A DNA stretch of 9,429 bases from CAZUPF01 sp964622035 (GCA_964622035.1 CAZUPF010000024.1:1-9429), one strand, 5' to 3'; numbered from the stretch's first letter, positions 1 through 8,213 are shown. The notes: a model not told the origin generated them from the letters alone. Numbers and translations are program-made.

Positions 1-3000
1 CGCTTGAGCACCCTTACCCCATCCCCATCGTAGGCAAATTCCGTCACCTGCCCACTCTTCGCCCCAGAAAAGTAAGCAGCGCACCCAACCTCCCCAGAGG
101 CCCCCTTCATAATAATCCGCACCGGCTTGTTGTCAAAATCCCATTCCAGACAGCGCGCCTCATCCTCAACCAAATTGCCATTGGCGTCGTACTGGTATTC
201 AAAACCATTAACCACCTTTGGAGCGTGAACATGAGCCGGATCGGTATAGAGCATTTCGAGGTGCTCGTCTCCCTCAACCTTAGAAAGCATATTACCGACC
301 GCATCATAGCTGTAGGCCGCCGCGTAGTAACCCTGACTCCCGGTCAGGCGGTAGAGATTATCGTAAGAGAAGGACAGACTCTTTGCGGGGTTCAGGAGAT
401 CTTCGATAGAAGTAATGTTCCCAACACTATCCTGGTGGTAGTCTAAACGCCGAAGATCCTCCCGAGCGCTACGAACCCAAATATGGTTCAATCTTCCGGT
501 TATGTCATACTCGTAAGAGGTCTGAGAGGTGTCGCCTAACCTCAGCGTGGTAACCGCCCCTAACTCATTATAGAACGCATTGCCGAGATAAATGGCCTCA
601 CCGACCACTCCCTCCAGCTGCCCTACCGAATTGTAATCTGAGCGCACCACCTCCCCATCCGGGTAAATCACCTGTACCAAAGTATCCGTACTGTCGTAGC
701 CAAATTCCGTTGTCGCTTCCTCCCCAGCAATCTCCTTCCGCTCCCTAACCAGCCGACCCCGCTCGTCGTAGAAATACTCAGTTGTGCCGGTGAGATCGGT
801 CATATTCGTTCGCTTACCCTTGGCCTGAGAGCCCTGGTCGTATTCATAACTAATTACCGACCCGTCAGGATAGAGCTTCTCCACCACCCGATTGAGGGCG
901 TCATACTCCCACCGAATCGCCTGCCCTTTAGCATCCGTCTGGGCCAGCAGGTTACCATTACTGTCGTACTCATCGTAAGTCCGGCGGCCCAAATCCGGGT
1001 CATCCATAGCCACTTTACGCCCGAGGAAATCATAAGAGATGGAAGTCACACTAGACGGCGCAGTTACCTTCACCAACTGATCGCGGCCGTTGTATTCGTA
1101 GGTAGTTACATTACCCAAAGTGTCAACAGCACGAGTAAGGTTACCATAGGCGTCAACCGTGCCAGAAGACTGTTGCCCATTCGGATCAGTCACCCTCGTC
1201 TGCCAACCAAAATATTCTGTCGTCGCCGTCCTTCCCAAAGCGTCACTCGAGGACACCGCCCGCCCCAAGACGTCGTAAACTGAAATGCTCTTTGGAGCCG
1301 TGGCGTATCCCTCCTCGGTGTAATCAGGAAACCGCCCACCAGCATTGAAAAAGCGAGGTTGGGCGTAGGGCTGTGTCTCACTTACCTTCTGACCCAAACT
1401 GTCATATTTGGGAATCACCAGCAAATCCTTCAATTCTCCTCCGACCTCCGCCTGCGCCCGACTCTGGATAAGCTGTCCCCAGCCATTATAGAGTTGCCAA
1501 GAGAACGCCCTGGTAGTGTCATCGACCTTCGTCGCCGTAGCAACCACCGCGGGAGCACCGTCCTGATACCCAAACTCCAGGGAGGGGAAGGCCTCTATAT
1601 CTCCCGATTTAAGAACCTTCTTCCGACGACCAAAACTATCATAGGTCACCCGCGTCACCACCCCGTTCGCATCGGTAATCTTTTTCGGCACCCCAAGAAT
1701 GTAATCGTACTCTGTCTCCACCGTGTGTCCCAAGGGGTTAGCCACTTTGACGGGGTAGAGATTATAAAAGGAATCATACTCCGTGGTAGCCGTGTTACCG
1801 TTGGGATCGGTCTGCGAGAGCGGATTACCGAAACTATCGAAGGTCGTTCGGGTCACCAAATGGGTTTCGTTGGCAAAATCCGTCTGATCAACGAAGGTTA
1901 AATCTCCGCGGATCGGCGGCTCGTCCCACCCCAACCCGTCATAAGCAAACCCGGTCCGTGCGACCTCCTCACCACTACCGGGCAAACCCACGAAGGCCTG
2001 CACCAGCTTCTGTTTACCGACAATCCATTTTTCGGGACTATAGACATAACCATAGTCGGTGTAGCGCTCATCTCCCTCCCGAGAGACATCTCCGTAGCTC
2101 ACCTGGCGCCAGAGGTTGCCGTATTCATCGTAGTCGGGATAAGCAACCCGTGTGTGTACCGTCTCGGAATCGAAAACATGACTATCTGCCTGACTCTGGC
2201 GCACAAAAGCGGCCGGACCCTTATAGTAATCAAACTCTGGATCACAGCTACTAAGGACCGGAATGGTCTGGGTCTCAGTTCTCGAAAGCGCTCGCCCATC
2301 ACTAGGATCCAGAGCCTCGGTACGGTAGCTTGTCCCCTTGCGCAGATCAACCTGGAAACACATCGCCCCGGGAGCATCGTTAGAAATATTTTGGTGAAAG
2401 TAGGTTATCGCCGCCCTCTCTGGAACCGCGTAATCGTTAAGAGCGGAAGTCGTTTGTTCAGCCCAACTATGCCCCAAAAACTCAAAACCAGAGAAAGGGT
2501 AACAACCGGGGCAATCCTCACGCGCCTCCCGCGCCTGGTCACCTTGCTCTTTGACATAAGCCGCCATCTCCCCATACTCGTAACTCACCTGGTAAGAATT
2601 ACCCAGCCCGTCCGCAATAACCTGATTGTCTAGGCGGTTACGCACGGCCCCCCAACGGCGCAAATTACAACCATTATGAGCATCACAAAAGGTGACATTC
2701 ACCAACGGAGTGTAGTTGTACGTAACACGCATTCCGTAGCCGCTCGAAACAGACGCCAGAAGAGTGTTGTTGAAGCGATAGTCCCCCTCTTTATGGTAAG
2801 TGAAAACATAGGCCGGCAACGCCTCCGCTCCCCCCCGACCAAACTCCTGAACGGAGGCCAGTAACGAATGTCCCGGCTCATCGGGATACCCCTGCCGGTG
2901 CAGAGATTGCTCATAGCCAAGCTCGTAACGGCGAACAAGCTGCCAATTATCATTCTCATCTTGCGTCTTAACTTGGATCGCCTCCAGACGATCCTCTCCC

Positions 3001-4100
3001 CAGTAATTCTGGATGCAGTCGTTGTTGTACCCCCCTATTTTATAATCCGGCCGCGGCTCCCTCGTAAACTCAACAGCCGTACGACCCCCATTGTAGACAA
3101 CCCGCTGAGGATAGCTAGCTCGAACCTGATACTCCACCTGGCCGTAGTGACAATCAATAAGCTTGGTCTCCGAAACATACTCAACGGTAATTTCGTTACC
3201 GTGCGGGTCGACAATTTTACGCAGCAACCACTTGTTGGGGACTAGCTTCGTGTTACCCCGACCCTCGTCATTAACACTGTTATGCAGTCTAAAGGGGGTC
3301 GCCGTCCCCGCCCCCGCAGCAATTGCTCCATCTGGGTAGTGTGCCCCACTCGGAAAACACCCATCCCCTAGAGCATCTCCAAAAATATATTTTGTCCCGT
3401 CCTTGGCATAAATAACCCAGCTATCGGTGTCGTGCGCCGCTAGACAATTAACCCGTACGTGTTCGATCTTTAAAAAGAGATTAGGATTGGTCCCCCACTC
3501 CGGATCCCAGTAGTGCTCTTCGTCCCCCTTGAGATTGATAATTCTCGTGGAGCCGCCAGGGAAAACCAGATAGTAGGCCACCTTCTTGAGCTCCTCCGGG
3601 TGCAAACGCTCGTCACGGATAATGTAGCCTAGCCCCCCTAAGTTCCAACCAAAGCCTACCCAGGAACCCTGCTGACGGTATTTTTCAAACCAGTGGTAAA
3701 TTCCGAGACGAGAGTCGTCAATTGCACCACTACTGTAGCTTAGAGAAAGGCCCGGCACGAGGCCTCCCCGACCAGCGGGCAGCTTAAAAGGCAGAGAGAA
3801 CGTCCCCGCTCCGGTAAAAAGATCACTCTGCGGGCCCTGTACCGAGGGTAGTAATGGGCTCGCCGTTTCCAAATCGGCGTTGGCACTGGCCAAGGAAGCA
3901 CCAGAAAGACCATCGAGGTCTCGCCAAGAAGGGAGACCCAAGCGCTCCCCCAACTGCGTCTTTCGCAACTCAAACACCGCGTGCTGAACCCAGGGATTGC
4001 TACGACCGCCGGAGGAGAACCAAAAAACCGGTATGGATAAAACCGTAAGAACGAGGGGTACTAAACAGAGTTTGGTAAAAGCGGGCAGGCGGAATCTCAT
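1..4100 (-). CDS. Membrane-anchored SpvB/RHS (YD-repeat) giant surface protein, C-terminus off the left edge
   Basis: The frame is open from ATG at 4100 to the left edge, at least 1366 codons without a stop. An in-frame TAA lies 18 bases upstream of the ATG, so this is the first possible start. Residues 7-28 form a hydrophobic segment after Arg/Lys, a signal anchor or signal peptide. Residues about 86-165 match the SpvB/TcB-type N-terminal block: GAGTFSLPFKLPAGRGG, then LSLSYSSG, then GFGWNLGG. Residues about 535-547 (GFEFLGHSW) resemble the EFRGFG motif of the same family. From about residue 645 onward there are some 20 YD repeats (YDSFGR, YDALNR, YDANGN types), ending at YDGDGVRVLK, which in RHS proteins usually just precedes the RHS core. 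In the family the repeats form a large hollow beta-shell that can enclose a C-terminal toxin; whether one exists here cannot be seen. There is a CPGC pair at residues 530-533. It is transcribed divergently from the cohesin/dockerin operon. No frameshift was found. Confidence 0.93.
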   Translation of the reverse strand, partial: MRFRLPAFTKLCLVPLVLTVLSIPVFWFSSGGRSNPWVQHAVFELRKTQLGERLGLPSWRDLDGLSGASLASANADLETASPLLPSVQGPQSDLFTGAGTFSLPFKLPAGRGGLVPGLSLSYSSGAIDDSRLGIYHWFEKYRQQGSWVGFGWNLGGLGYIIRDERLHPEELKKVAYYLVFPGGSTRIINLKGDEEHYWDPEWGTNPNLFLKIEHVRVNCLAAHDTDSWVIYAKDGTKYIFGDALGDGCFPSGAHYPDGAIAAGAGTATPFRLHNSVNDEGRGNTKLVPNKWLLRKIVDPHGNEITVEYVSETKLIDCHYGQVEYQVRASYPQRVVYNGGRTAVEFTREPRPDYKIGGYNNDCIQNYWGEDRLEAIQVKTQDENDNWQLVRRYELGYEQSLHRQGYPDEPGHSLLASVQEFGRGGAEALPAYVFTYHKEGDYRFNNTLLASVSSGYGMRVTYNYTPLVNVTFCDAHNGCNLRRWGAVRNRLDNQVIADGLGNSYQVSYEYGEMAAYVKEQGDQAREAREDCPGCYPFSGFEFLGHSWAEQTTSALNDYAVPERAAITYFHQNISNDAPGAMCFQVDLRKGTSYRTEALDPSDGRALSRTETQTIPVLSSCDPEFDYYKGPAAFVRQSQADSHVFDSETVHTRVAYPDYDEYGNLWRQVSYGDVSREGDERYTDYGYVYSPEKWIVGKQKLVQAFVGLPGSGEEVARTGFAYDGLGWDEPPIRGDLTFVDQTDFANETHLVTRTTFDSFGNPLSQTDPNGNTATTEYDSFYNLYPVKVANPLGHTVETEYDYILGVPKKITDANGVVTRVTYDSFGRRKKVLKSGDIEAFPSLEFGYQDGAPAVVATATKVDDTTRAFSWQLYNGWGQLIQSRAQAEVGGELKDLLVIPKYDSLGQKVSETQPYAQPRFFNAGGRFPDYTEEGYATAPKSISVYDVLGRAVSSSDALGRTATTEYFGWQTRVTDPNGQQSSGTVDAYGNLTRAVDTLGNVTTYEYNGRDQLVKVTAPSSVTSISYDFLGRKVAMDDPDLGRRTYDEYDSNGNLLAQTDAKGQAIRWEYDALNRVVEKLYPDGSVISYEYDQGSQAKGKRTNMTDLTGTTEYFYDERGRLVRERKEIAGEEATTEFGYDSTDTLVQVIYPDGEVVRSDYNSVGQLEGVVGEAIYLGNAFYNELGAVTTLRLGDTSQTSYEYDITGRLNHIWVRSAREDLRRLDYHQDSVGNITSIEDLLNPAKSLSFSYDNLYRLTGSQGYYAAAYSYDAVGNMLSKVEGDEHLEMLYTDPAHVHAPKVVNGFEYQYDANGNLVEDEARCLEWDFDNKPVRIIMKGASGEVGCAAYFSGAKSGQVTEFAYDGDGVRVLK

Positions 4101-4112
4101 CGTTACCCGCCC

Positions 4113-4140
4113 AGTTTAGCACATATGGTGAACCTGACAA
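4113..4140 (-). promoter_or_regulatory. Candidate promoter of the RHS gene
   Basis: On the minus strand, TTGTCA (4135-4140, five of six matches to the -35 consensus) is followed after 16 bases by TAAACT (4113-4118, four of six). A TG one base before the -10 box gives an extended -10. The predicted transcript start is near 4106, leaving only about 6 bases before ATG at 4100. That mRNA would be almost leaderless, which fits the lack of a purine-rich AGGAG there (only a GGGCGGG stretch is present). The match is moderate and a different promoter further upstream is possible. Confidence 0.4.
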
Positions 4141-4146
4141 CCCACC

Positions 4147-4176
4147 TTGACACTGCCCCCAACACTCCCCTATACT
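4147..4176 (+). promoter_or_regulatory. Sigma70-like promoter of the cohesin/dockerin operon
   Basis: A perfect TTGACA at 4147-4152 is followed after 18 bases by TATACT (4171-4176, five of six matches to TATAAT). Transcription should start near 4183, giving a leader of about 24 bases before ATG at 4207. The position fits a single promoter for the five rightward genes. No operator-like inverted repeat was noticed. The -35 box is 6 bases from the opposing -35 candidate. Confidence 0.75.
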
Positions 4177-4206
4177 TCCCATCAGAGCGTTCGAAAAGAG
4201 TTAATC

Positions 4207-5706
4207 ATGAGCCTGCCAAAACCTTTTTCCTTCTCACTAGCCAAAAAAAAAGATACCTATGCCCTTGTTGTAATTCTCTCACTCCTCATCTCTGTTCCTC
4301 TCACTATTGGACTTGCTGGAAAGCAAACCGCCCTCATAGGCCGGGCGGCTGCTGACGCTACCCCAGAGGAGGTGCGAATCACCAACCTCCACAGCCGAGG
4401 CTTCTCGGTTTCCTGGACCACCCCAGGAACAGCCACAACCGGTTCCGTTAGCTGGGGAACGGGGGCCGGCAGCCTAACCCCGCAGGGAGATGACCGTACC
4501 GTTACTGAAAGCGCGCCCCAGGGAGATACTGCCGTTATATTTGATTCCGAATCCCATCATGTCACTATCTCCTCCACAACCGCCCCAACCGCCCGCAGGC
4601 TTTATTTCAAAATCATCTCCGGAACTAAGGTCTACGGAGGGAGCGTCGCCAGTCCCACCGAAGGCGGGAGCGCTATCGAAGTTACTCTCCCAACAGAGAC
4701 TTTCGACAGCAGCCAAGACCCCAGCCCAACGAACGCCCCCGGCGCCTACAGCACCCAAAGCGACGCCTTTGCTCCGTGCCCTGACGGCAGTGACGACTGG
4801 ATCCCCGCCGGAAAGCCCCCTTGTTGGCGGCCCTATCCTATCTGGGGACAAGCCTACGACGATGCGGAAGCCCCCCTCCCGGGAGCCCTAGTTTACATTT
4901 GGGTTGAACGGGACGGCACGCCCACCTCAACAGCCCTCTCAACCATCACCAACGAGCAAGTGCTAACGGACGGGAGTGAGGTCGTCAAGGCCGGCTCCTG
5001 GATCATCGAGTTGGGTAATTTATATAAGGAGGATCTCAGTAACTACTTCGCCTACCGTACTGACGCTAACGGCCCGGCGGATCACCTCATCTTCGAGGCC
5101 ATTTGGGCGGCGGGTAATACCGGCAGCACGAGAGCGCACAGTGATGATGCCGCTAATGCCAGCACAAACACCGCCCTGCACAGCGTCACCGACACCAGCG
5201 CGAACACGATGTTCGACCCTAGTCCCATCCCTATCCGCTTCGGCTCCGCAGGCCCCAGCAATACTCTGACCATTAGAATTGCGTTCGACAATATTTCGGA
5301 AGCCGCAACTACAATACCGAACACCACCGTCACGGTTGGTACCTCAGAAATAGAAACCACTCTCCGCCGCGTCAGCGGCTATTTTGAAAGCACCATCAGC
5401 CTGGAAGGTATTGCCCCAGAAACCTATACCGTCAGCGCTAAAGCACCCTTGCATCTCTCCCGAAAAGTTGATAATGTAGTTCTAGTAGCGGGTGCCAATG
5501 TGTTAGACTTCGTAACACTCGACAAGCCCCTACTAGGAGGAGACCTAGACGGGGATGATGCTGTTGGCCTGGGTGATATAACAATGTTGATTATCGAATA
5601 CGATGGGAACTCTCCCACAGCGGATATCAACTTTGATGGGGTGGTGGGTCTCGCGGATATAGCAACACTAATTATTAATTACGACAAATGTGGAGAAGCC
5701 GAATGA
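4207..5706 (+). CDS. Membrane-anchored Fn3 protein with C-terminal dockerin-like calcium loops
   Basis: This is a 499-residue protein. ATG at 4207 is chosen because it lies about 24 bases after the predicted transcript start, behind a modest AAAGAG. The frame extends up to a TTG at 4147, but that codon is part of the -35 box. Residues 17-38 are a membrane helix after KKK. Residues about 54-150 look like an Fn3 or purple-acid-phosphatase N-terminal domain (VRITNL, FSVSWTTP, GSVSWG). Residues about 205-330 start with two cysteines and a segment (PLPGALVYIW) resembling a carboxypeptidase-regulatory-like beta domain. Residues about 350-440 form a beta module also found in the next gene. Residues 446-493 hold two dockerin-type loops, DLDGDDAVGLGD and DINFDGVVGLAD, with Asp/Asn at positions 1, 3, 5 and 12. 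No catalytic domain was recognised. It should be exported, membrane-tethered, and present its dockerin outward to a cohesin partner. The stop overlaps the next start (ATGA). Confidence 0.88.
   Translation: MSLPKPFSFSLAKKKDTYALVVILSLLISVPLTIGLAGKQTALIGRAAADATPEEVRITNLHSRGFSVSWTTPGTATTGSVSWGTGAGSLTPQGDDRTVTESAPQGDTAVIFDSESHHVTISSTTAPTARRLYFKIISGTKVYGGSVASPTEGGSAIEVTLPTETFDSSQDPSPTNAPGAYSTQSDAFAPCPDGSDDWIPAGKPPCWRPYPIWGQAYDDAEAPLPGALVYIWVERDGTPTSTALSTITNEQVLTDGSEVVKAGSWIIELGNLYKEDLSNYFAYRTDANGPADHLIFEAIWAAGNTGSTRAHSDDAANASTNTALHSVTDTSANTMFDPSPIPIRFGSAGPSNTLTIRIAFDNISEAATTIPNTTVTVGTSEIETTLRRVSGYFESTISLEGIAPETYTVSAKAPLHLSRKVDNVVLVAGANVLDFVTLDKPLLGGDLDGDDAVGLGDITMLIIEYDGNSPTADINFDGVVGLADIATLIINYDKCGEAE
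5692..5706 (+). promoter_or_regulatory. Ribosome binding site and ATGA overlap that set the start of the second gene
   Basis: GGAG at 5692-5695 lies 7 bases before ATG at 5703, the ideal distance. That ATG shares its TG with the TGA stop of the preceding gene. An in-frame ATG at 5688 would sit before the GGAG and is therefore disfavoured. The overlap suggests translational coupling of the two dockerin-bearing proteins. Confidence 0.75.
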
Positions 5707-7595
5707 AACCTGCCACTAAACAAAATCTGACCTTTATGGGGCTCTTGTCGCTGGCGCTGACCATACCCCTGATCGTCTTTTCTATTAACCAGAGCTTCGA
5801 AATTCGAAAAAAGGCTTTTATCGCCGGCGGTCCGGCCACGGTCTCCCTATCCCCCCTATCAGGAGATCTTAGCCCCGGTGAAGAGATCGAGATTGCCATT
5901 AATATTGATCTGGGTGGGGAGATTATCGGCGGATTTTCGCTGGGCATAACATACGATGAAGATGTGCTGGAACCACTGCAGGATACTGTGGTTGTCCCCG
6001 AAGATCTCCCTCTCAGTTACCCCGTGCTAAATAGCGTTGCCGACGGGGTGGTATCCTATGACCGGATGGTCCCCCCAACCTCACAAAACGGCTTCGCGCT
6101 AGCTAGCCCAACCCTCGGAACCCTAAGATTCAAGGTTAAGGATGGGGCCCCCGCCGGTGCCACAGCAGTAGCTTTTGTTACCGAGGGTCGGTGGGTATCA
6201 GAAGTCGTAAGCATAGTTGACGGGAGCTATACGTTCATCCTTGGAACCGCCCATGATGCCAGCTACACAATACAAGGGGCCGATACCACCAGCCCCGAAA
6301 CGGAAATTACCGCCGGCCCAGATGAGGGAGAGACCATCAGCGTGGCCTCAACCACCCTCACCTTCTCCGGATCGGACAACGTCACCGCTGCCGCAAACTT
6401 GGTTTACTCCTGGAAGCTCGAAAGCGAGATAGACACGATCACCCCCTGGACCACCTTCTCGGACGGGACGGAGGCCGCTCTCTCCAATCTCACTGCCGGA
6501 AACTACACCTTCAAGGTGCGGGCCAGAGACGAGGCGGAAAATGTAGACTCCTCACCGGACACAAGAAGTTTCAGTGTTGAGCTTGGTTCATGCGATCCCG
6601 GAGAAGAAAGGGACTGCACCGCCGACAATACCTGTACGGGAACCCAAACCTGCCAAAGCGACCAAACTTGGGAAGCGTGCACCACCGAACTTAACCACTG
6701 CGACGAGAACTGTGACGGAACACCCGAAACTTGCCAAGTAGCCGACTGTACCGAGTGCTCCTGCACCACCGGGGACACGCGCGTCTGTGTCACTACCGAC
6801 AACTTTAACGGAACCCAAACCTGCGCCAGCGATGTTTGGGGAACTTGTGTGAAAGATACCCCCCACACCTGCGACGAGGGTTATAACCTTTGCACAGACG
6901 ATGTCTGCCTTGCCGACTGCGGGGACTGCGTTCCGGCCGCTACTGGGGACTGTGTCACCGCTGATCACTTCCAGGGAGAAAAAACTTGCGCCGCCGATCG
7001 TACCTGGGGAACCTGCATCAAGGGTACCGACTGCGAAAGTGGCTATACCCTGTGCCCCGATGGGACCTGCCAAACAGAGTGTTCGGTGACCAGAGCTAGC
7101 CTGATCTTTAGCTTCCAGCTTAAAGGTCGGCGGCTGCCGAATGCCGATAGCACTCGCCTGGACACCATGAAAATCTTTGCCCGAGAAGTGGGTACAACTG
7201 TGGGCTTCGATGCCGCCCCGTGGAAGAAGGAGATCCAAATTGAAACCAATGTCTACGGTCTGTCCACACCATATACCGTAGAACTAGATACTCTTGACGG
7301 CTACTCTGACAATACCTACGAATTCTTCCTGAAGGGCCCGCAGCACCTGCAGGTCAAGGCCGAGCAAGACGTGACCCTTGATCTCGGTGCCGAGCTTTAT
7401 AGCCGCGGTTTCGGTCTCCTTCCGGGAGGAGATCTGAACGGGGATAACGAAGTTACTGGGGCTGATGTTAGTATCTGGGTAGACCAAGCGCGACAAGAAG
7501 GTGATAGACTTGCCGATATAAACGGTGACGGGATCGTTAACGGGGCGGATCTCTCGATAATTATCACCCGCCTCCGCACCGAGGGAGATAAATAA
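5703..7595 (+). CDS. Cohesin-like and dockerin-like adaptor protein with cysteine-rich repeats
   Basis: This is a 630-residue, probably membrane-anchored, exported protein. Residues 10-28 are a membrane helix, followed by an EIRKK patch. Residues about 45-190 look like a cohesin domain: paired beta segments, GxSLGITYDEDVLEPL, a conserved LGTLRFKV strand, and a final YTI strand. Residues about 195-295 are an Ig-like domain (TLTFSGSDN, YTFKVRARDEAENVD). Residues 297-460 contain 26 cysteines in three related 42-43 residue units. Residues about 464-575 are a beta module like that before the dockerin of the 4207 gene (shared signature around GPQHL / APLHL). Residues 577-625 are two dockerin loops (DLNGDNEVTGAD, DINGDGIVNGAD) with all calcium ligands present. 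Carrying both a socket and a plug makes it a candidate adaptor or self-polymerising scaffold subunit. No enzyme domain was recognised. Its stop overlaps the next start by one base (TAATG). Domain calls rest on pattern recognition only. Confidence 0.88.
   Translation: MKPATKQNLTFMGLLSLALTIPLIVFSINQSFEIRKKAFIAGGPATVSLSPLSGDLSPGEEIEIAINIDLGGEIIGGFSLGITYDEDVLEPLQDTVVVPEDLPLSYPVLNSVADGVVSYDRMVPPTSQNGFALASPTLGTLRFKVKDGAPAGATAVAFVTEGRWVSEVVSIVDGSYTFILGTAHDASYTIQGADTTSPETEITAGPDEGETISVASTTLTFSGSDNVTAAANLVYSWKLESEIDTITPWTTFSDGTEAALSNLTAGNYTFKVRARDEAENVDSSPDTRSFSVELGSCDPGEERDCTADNTCTGTQTCQSDQTWEACTTELNHCDENCDGTPETCQVADCTECSCTTGDTRVCVTTDNFNGTQTCASDVWGTCVKDTPHTCDEGYNLCTDDVCLADCGDCVPAATGDCVTADHFQGEKTCAADRTWGTCIKGTDCESGYTLCPDGTCQTECSVTRASLIFSFQLKGRRLPNADSTRLDTMKIFAREVGTTVGFDAAPWKKEIQIETNVYGLSTPYTVELDTLDGYSDNTYEFFLKGPQHLQVKAEQDVTLDLGAELYSRGFGLLPGGDLNGDNEVTGADVSIWVDQARQEGDRLADINGDGIVNGADLSIIITRLRTEGDK
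6609..7070 (+). repeat. Three cysteine-rich protein repeats of 42-43 residues
   Basis: The units are 6609-6734, 6780-6908 and 6945-7070. Each follows the plan C-x(n)-GTQTC or GEKTC, then W-x(2)-C, then a C...C...C tail. Units 2 and 3 are the closest pair, sharing CVT, WGTC, GY and LC positions. Units 1 and 2 share a 15-base identical stretch, GGAACCCAAACCTGC, at 6639-6653 and 6810-6824, consistent with internal duplication. With flanking residues the block holds 26 cysteines, an even number, which suggests disulfide bonding outside the cell. Confidence 0.85.
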
Positions 7596-8209
7596 TGATC
7601 AGTGATACTCCTAATCACAAACGGCCAAACCTGACAGTTAAAGTTCTCGTCGGGCTAATCATTCTTGAACTCGTAGGGGCGGGAGTATACCTCTACAACC
7701 GGCCCGCAGTACTCACAAGTCCGCAACTAGAGATCGCTCCCCTGGAGAAAGAGACAGCCAGCTTCGCAATCTCCGGACCGGAAAGCGCCATCAAGGTCGG
7801 CGAAACCTTCACCGCCCAAGTGAGCTTGGAACTCACTAACGAAACAGCCATCTCGGCCATTGATATCATTATTCTCTACGACCCTCAGTACTTAGCAGTT
7901 AGCGATTCCCTCCCCCAAAAAGAGGGAACGCAGGTAGGCCAAGACGCCGTCTTCATGGAATACCCAGTAAATGTCGTTGAAGCTAGTGAGGGGAAAATCA
8001 TCTTGACTGCCTACTCTGAGGAAAAGCAAGACTTCGCCAAAGAAAACCTTCTCAGTACAATTTCCTTTACCGCTCTCTCTCCCGGAGAAGCTACGGTAAA
8101 AATAGACTACACCCCCCAAGCTACAAACGAGAGTAATGTGATGCACTGGGACTCTGAAAAGGACATTCTCGAAACCGTTGGAAATCTTGAGGTCACTATT
8201 GTAGAATAG
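7595..8209 (+). CDS. Membrane-anchored single cohesin-like domain protein
   Basis: This is a 204-residue protein. ATG at 7595 shares its A with the preceding TAA stop. GGGAG at 7583-7587 is 7 bases upstream, so coupling is likely. Residues 15-34 are a membrane helix following basic residues (HKR, K), predicted to leave the rest outside. After a short spacer, residues about 55-203 read as one cohesin-like domain: IKVGETFTAQVSLEL, then IIILYDPQYLAV, then LSTISFTALSPGEATV, ending on a VTI strand. It has no dockerin, no cysteine and no cell-wall sorting signal. By analogy with anchoring scaffoldins it could be a minimal socket that holds a dockerin-bearing protein at the membrane. Sequence similarity to true cohesins is likely low, and related beta-sandwich adhesion domains are an alternative. 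Confidence 0.85.
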   Translation: MISDTPNHKRPNLTVKVLVGLIILELVGAGVYLYNRPAVLTSPQLEIAPLEKETASFAISGPESAIKVGETFTAQVSLELTNETAISAIDIIILYDPQYLAVSDSLPQKEGTQVGQDAVFMEYPVNVVEASEGKIILTAYSEEKQDFAKENLLSTISFTALSPGEATVKIDYTPQATNESNVMHWDSEKDILETVGNLEVTIVE

Positions 8210-8213
8210 AGTT

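Noticed and set aside
1359..2633. Plus-strand open frames within the RHS gene, such as 1359-1901 and 2154-2633
   Set aside because: Their products show no recognisable domain and lie antisense to a well-supported YD-repeat frame.
1..4100. Possible frameshift or pseudogene in the RHS gene
   Set aside because: YD motifs sampled across the whole length fall in the same frame as ATG 4100, and no in-frame stop was found.
4147..4206. Longer N-terminus for the first operon gene, starting at TTG 4147
   Set aside because: That TTG is the first half of the -35 box, the stretch has no ribosome site, and the added residues precede a normal Lys-rich signal-anchor start at 4207.
5688..5702. Upstream ATG at 5688 for the second operon gene
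   Set aside because: The GGAG site lies downstream of it and is spaced ideally for ATG 5703, which also forms the ATGA overlap.
5704..5706. UGA recoded as an amino acid
   Set aside because: TGA ends the first operon gene exactly at a coupled start with its own ribosome site, and no in-frame TGA occurs within the well-supported genes.
6609..7070. CRISPR or tandem DNA repeat array
   Set aside because: The repetition is at protein level with poor DNA identity apart from one 15-base match, and it lies inside a coding frame.
6588..7238. Minus-strand 216-codon open frame over the cysteine-rich repeats
   Set aside because: It is antisense to a gene with clear domains; the low-complexity Gly/Ala/Val composition is what the antisense of Cys/Thr/Asp-rich repeats produces.
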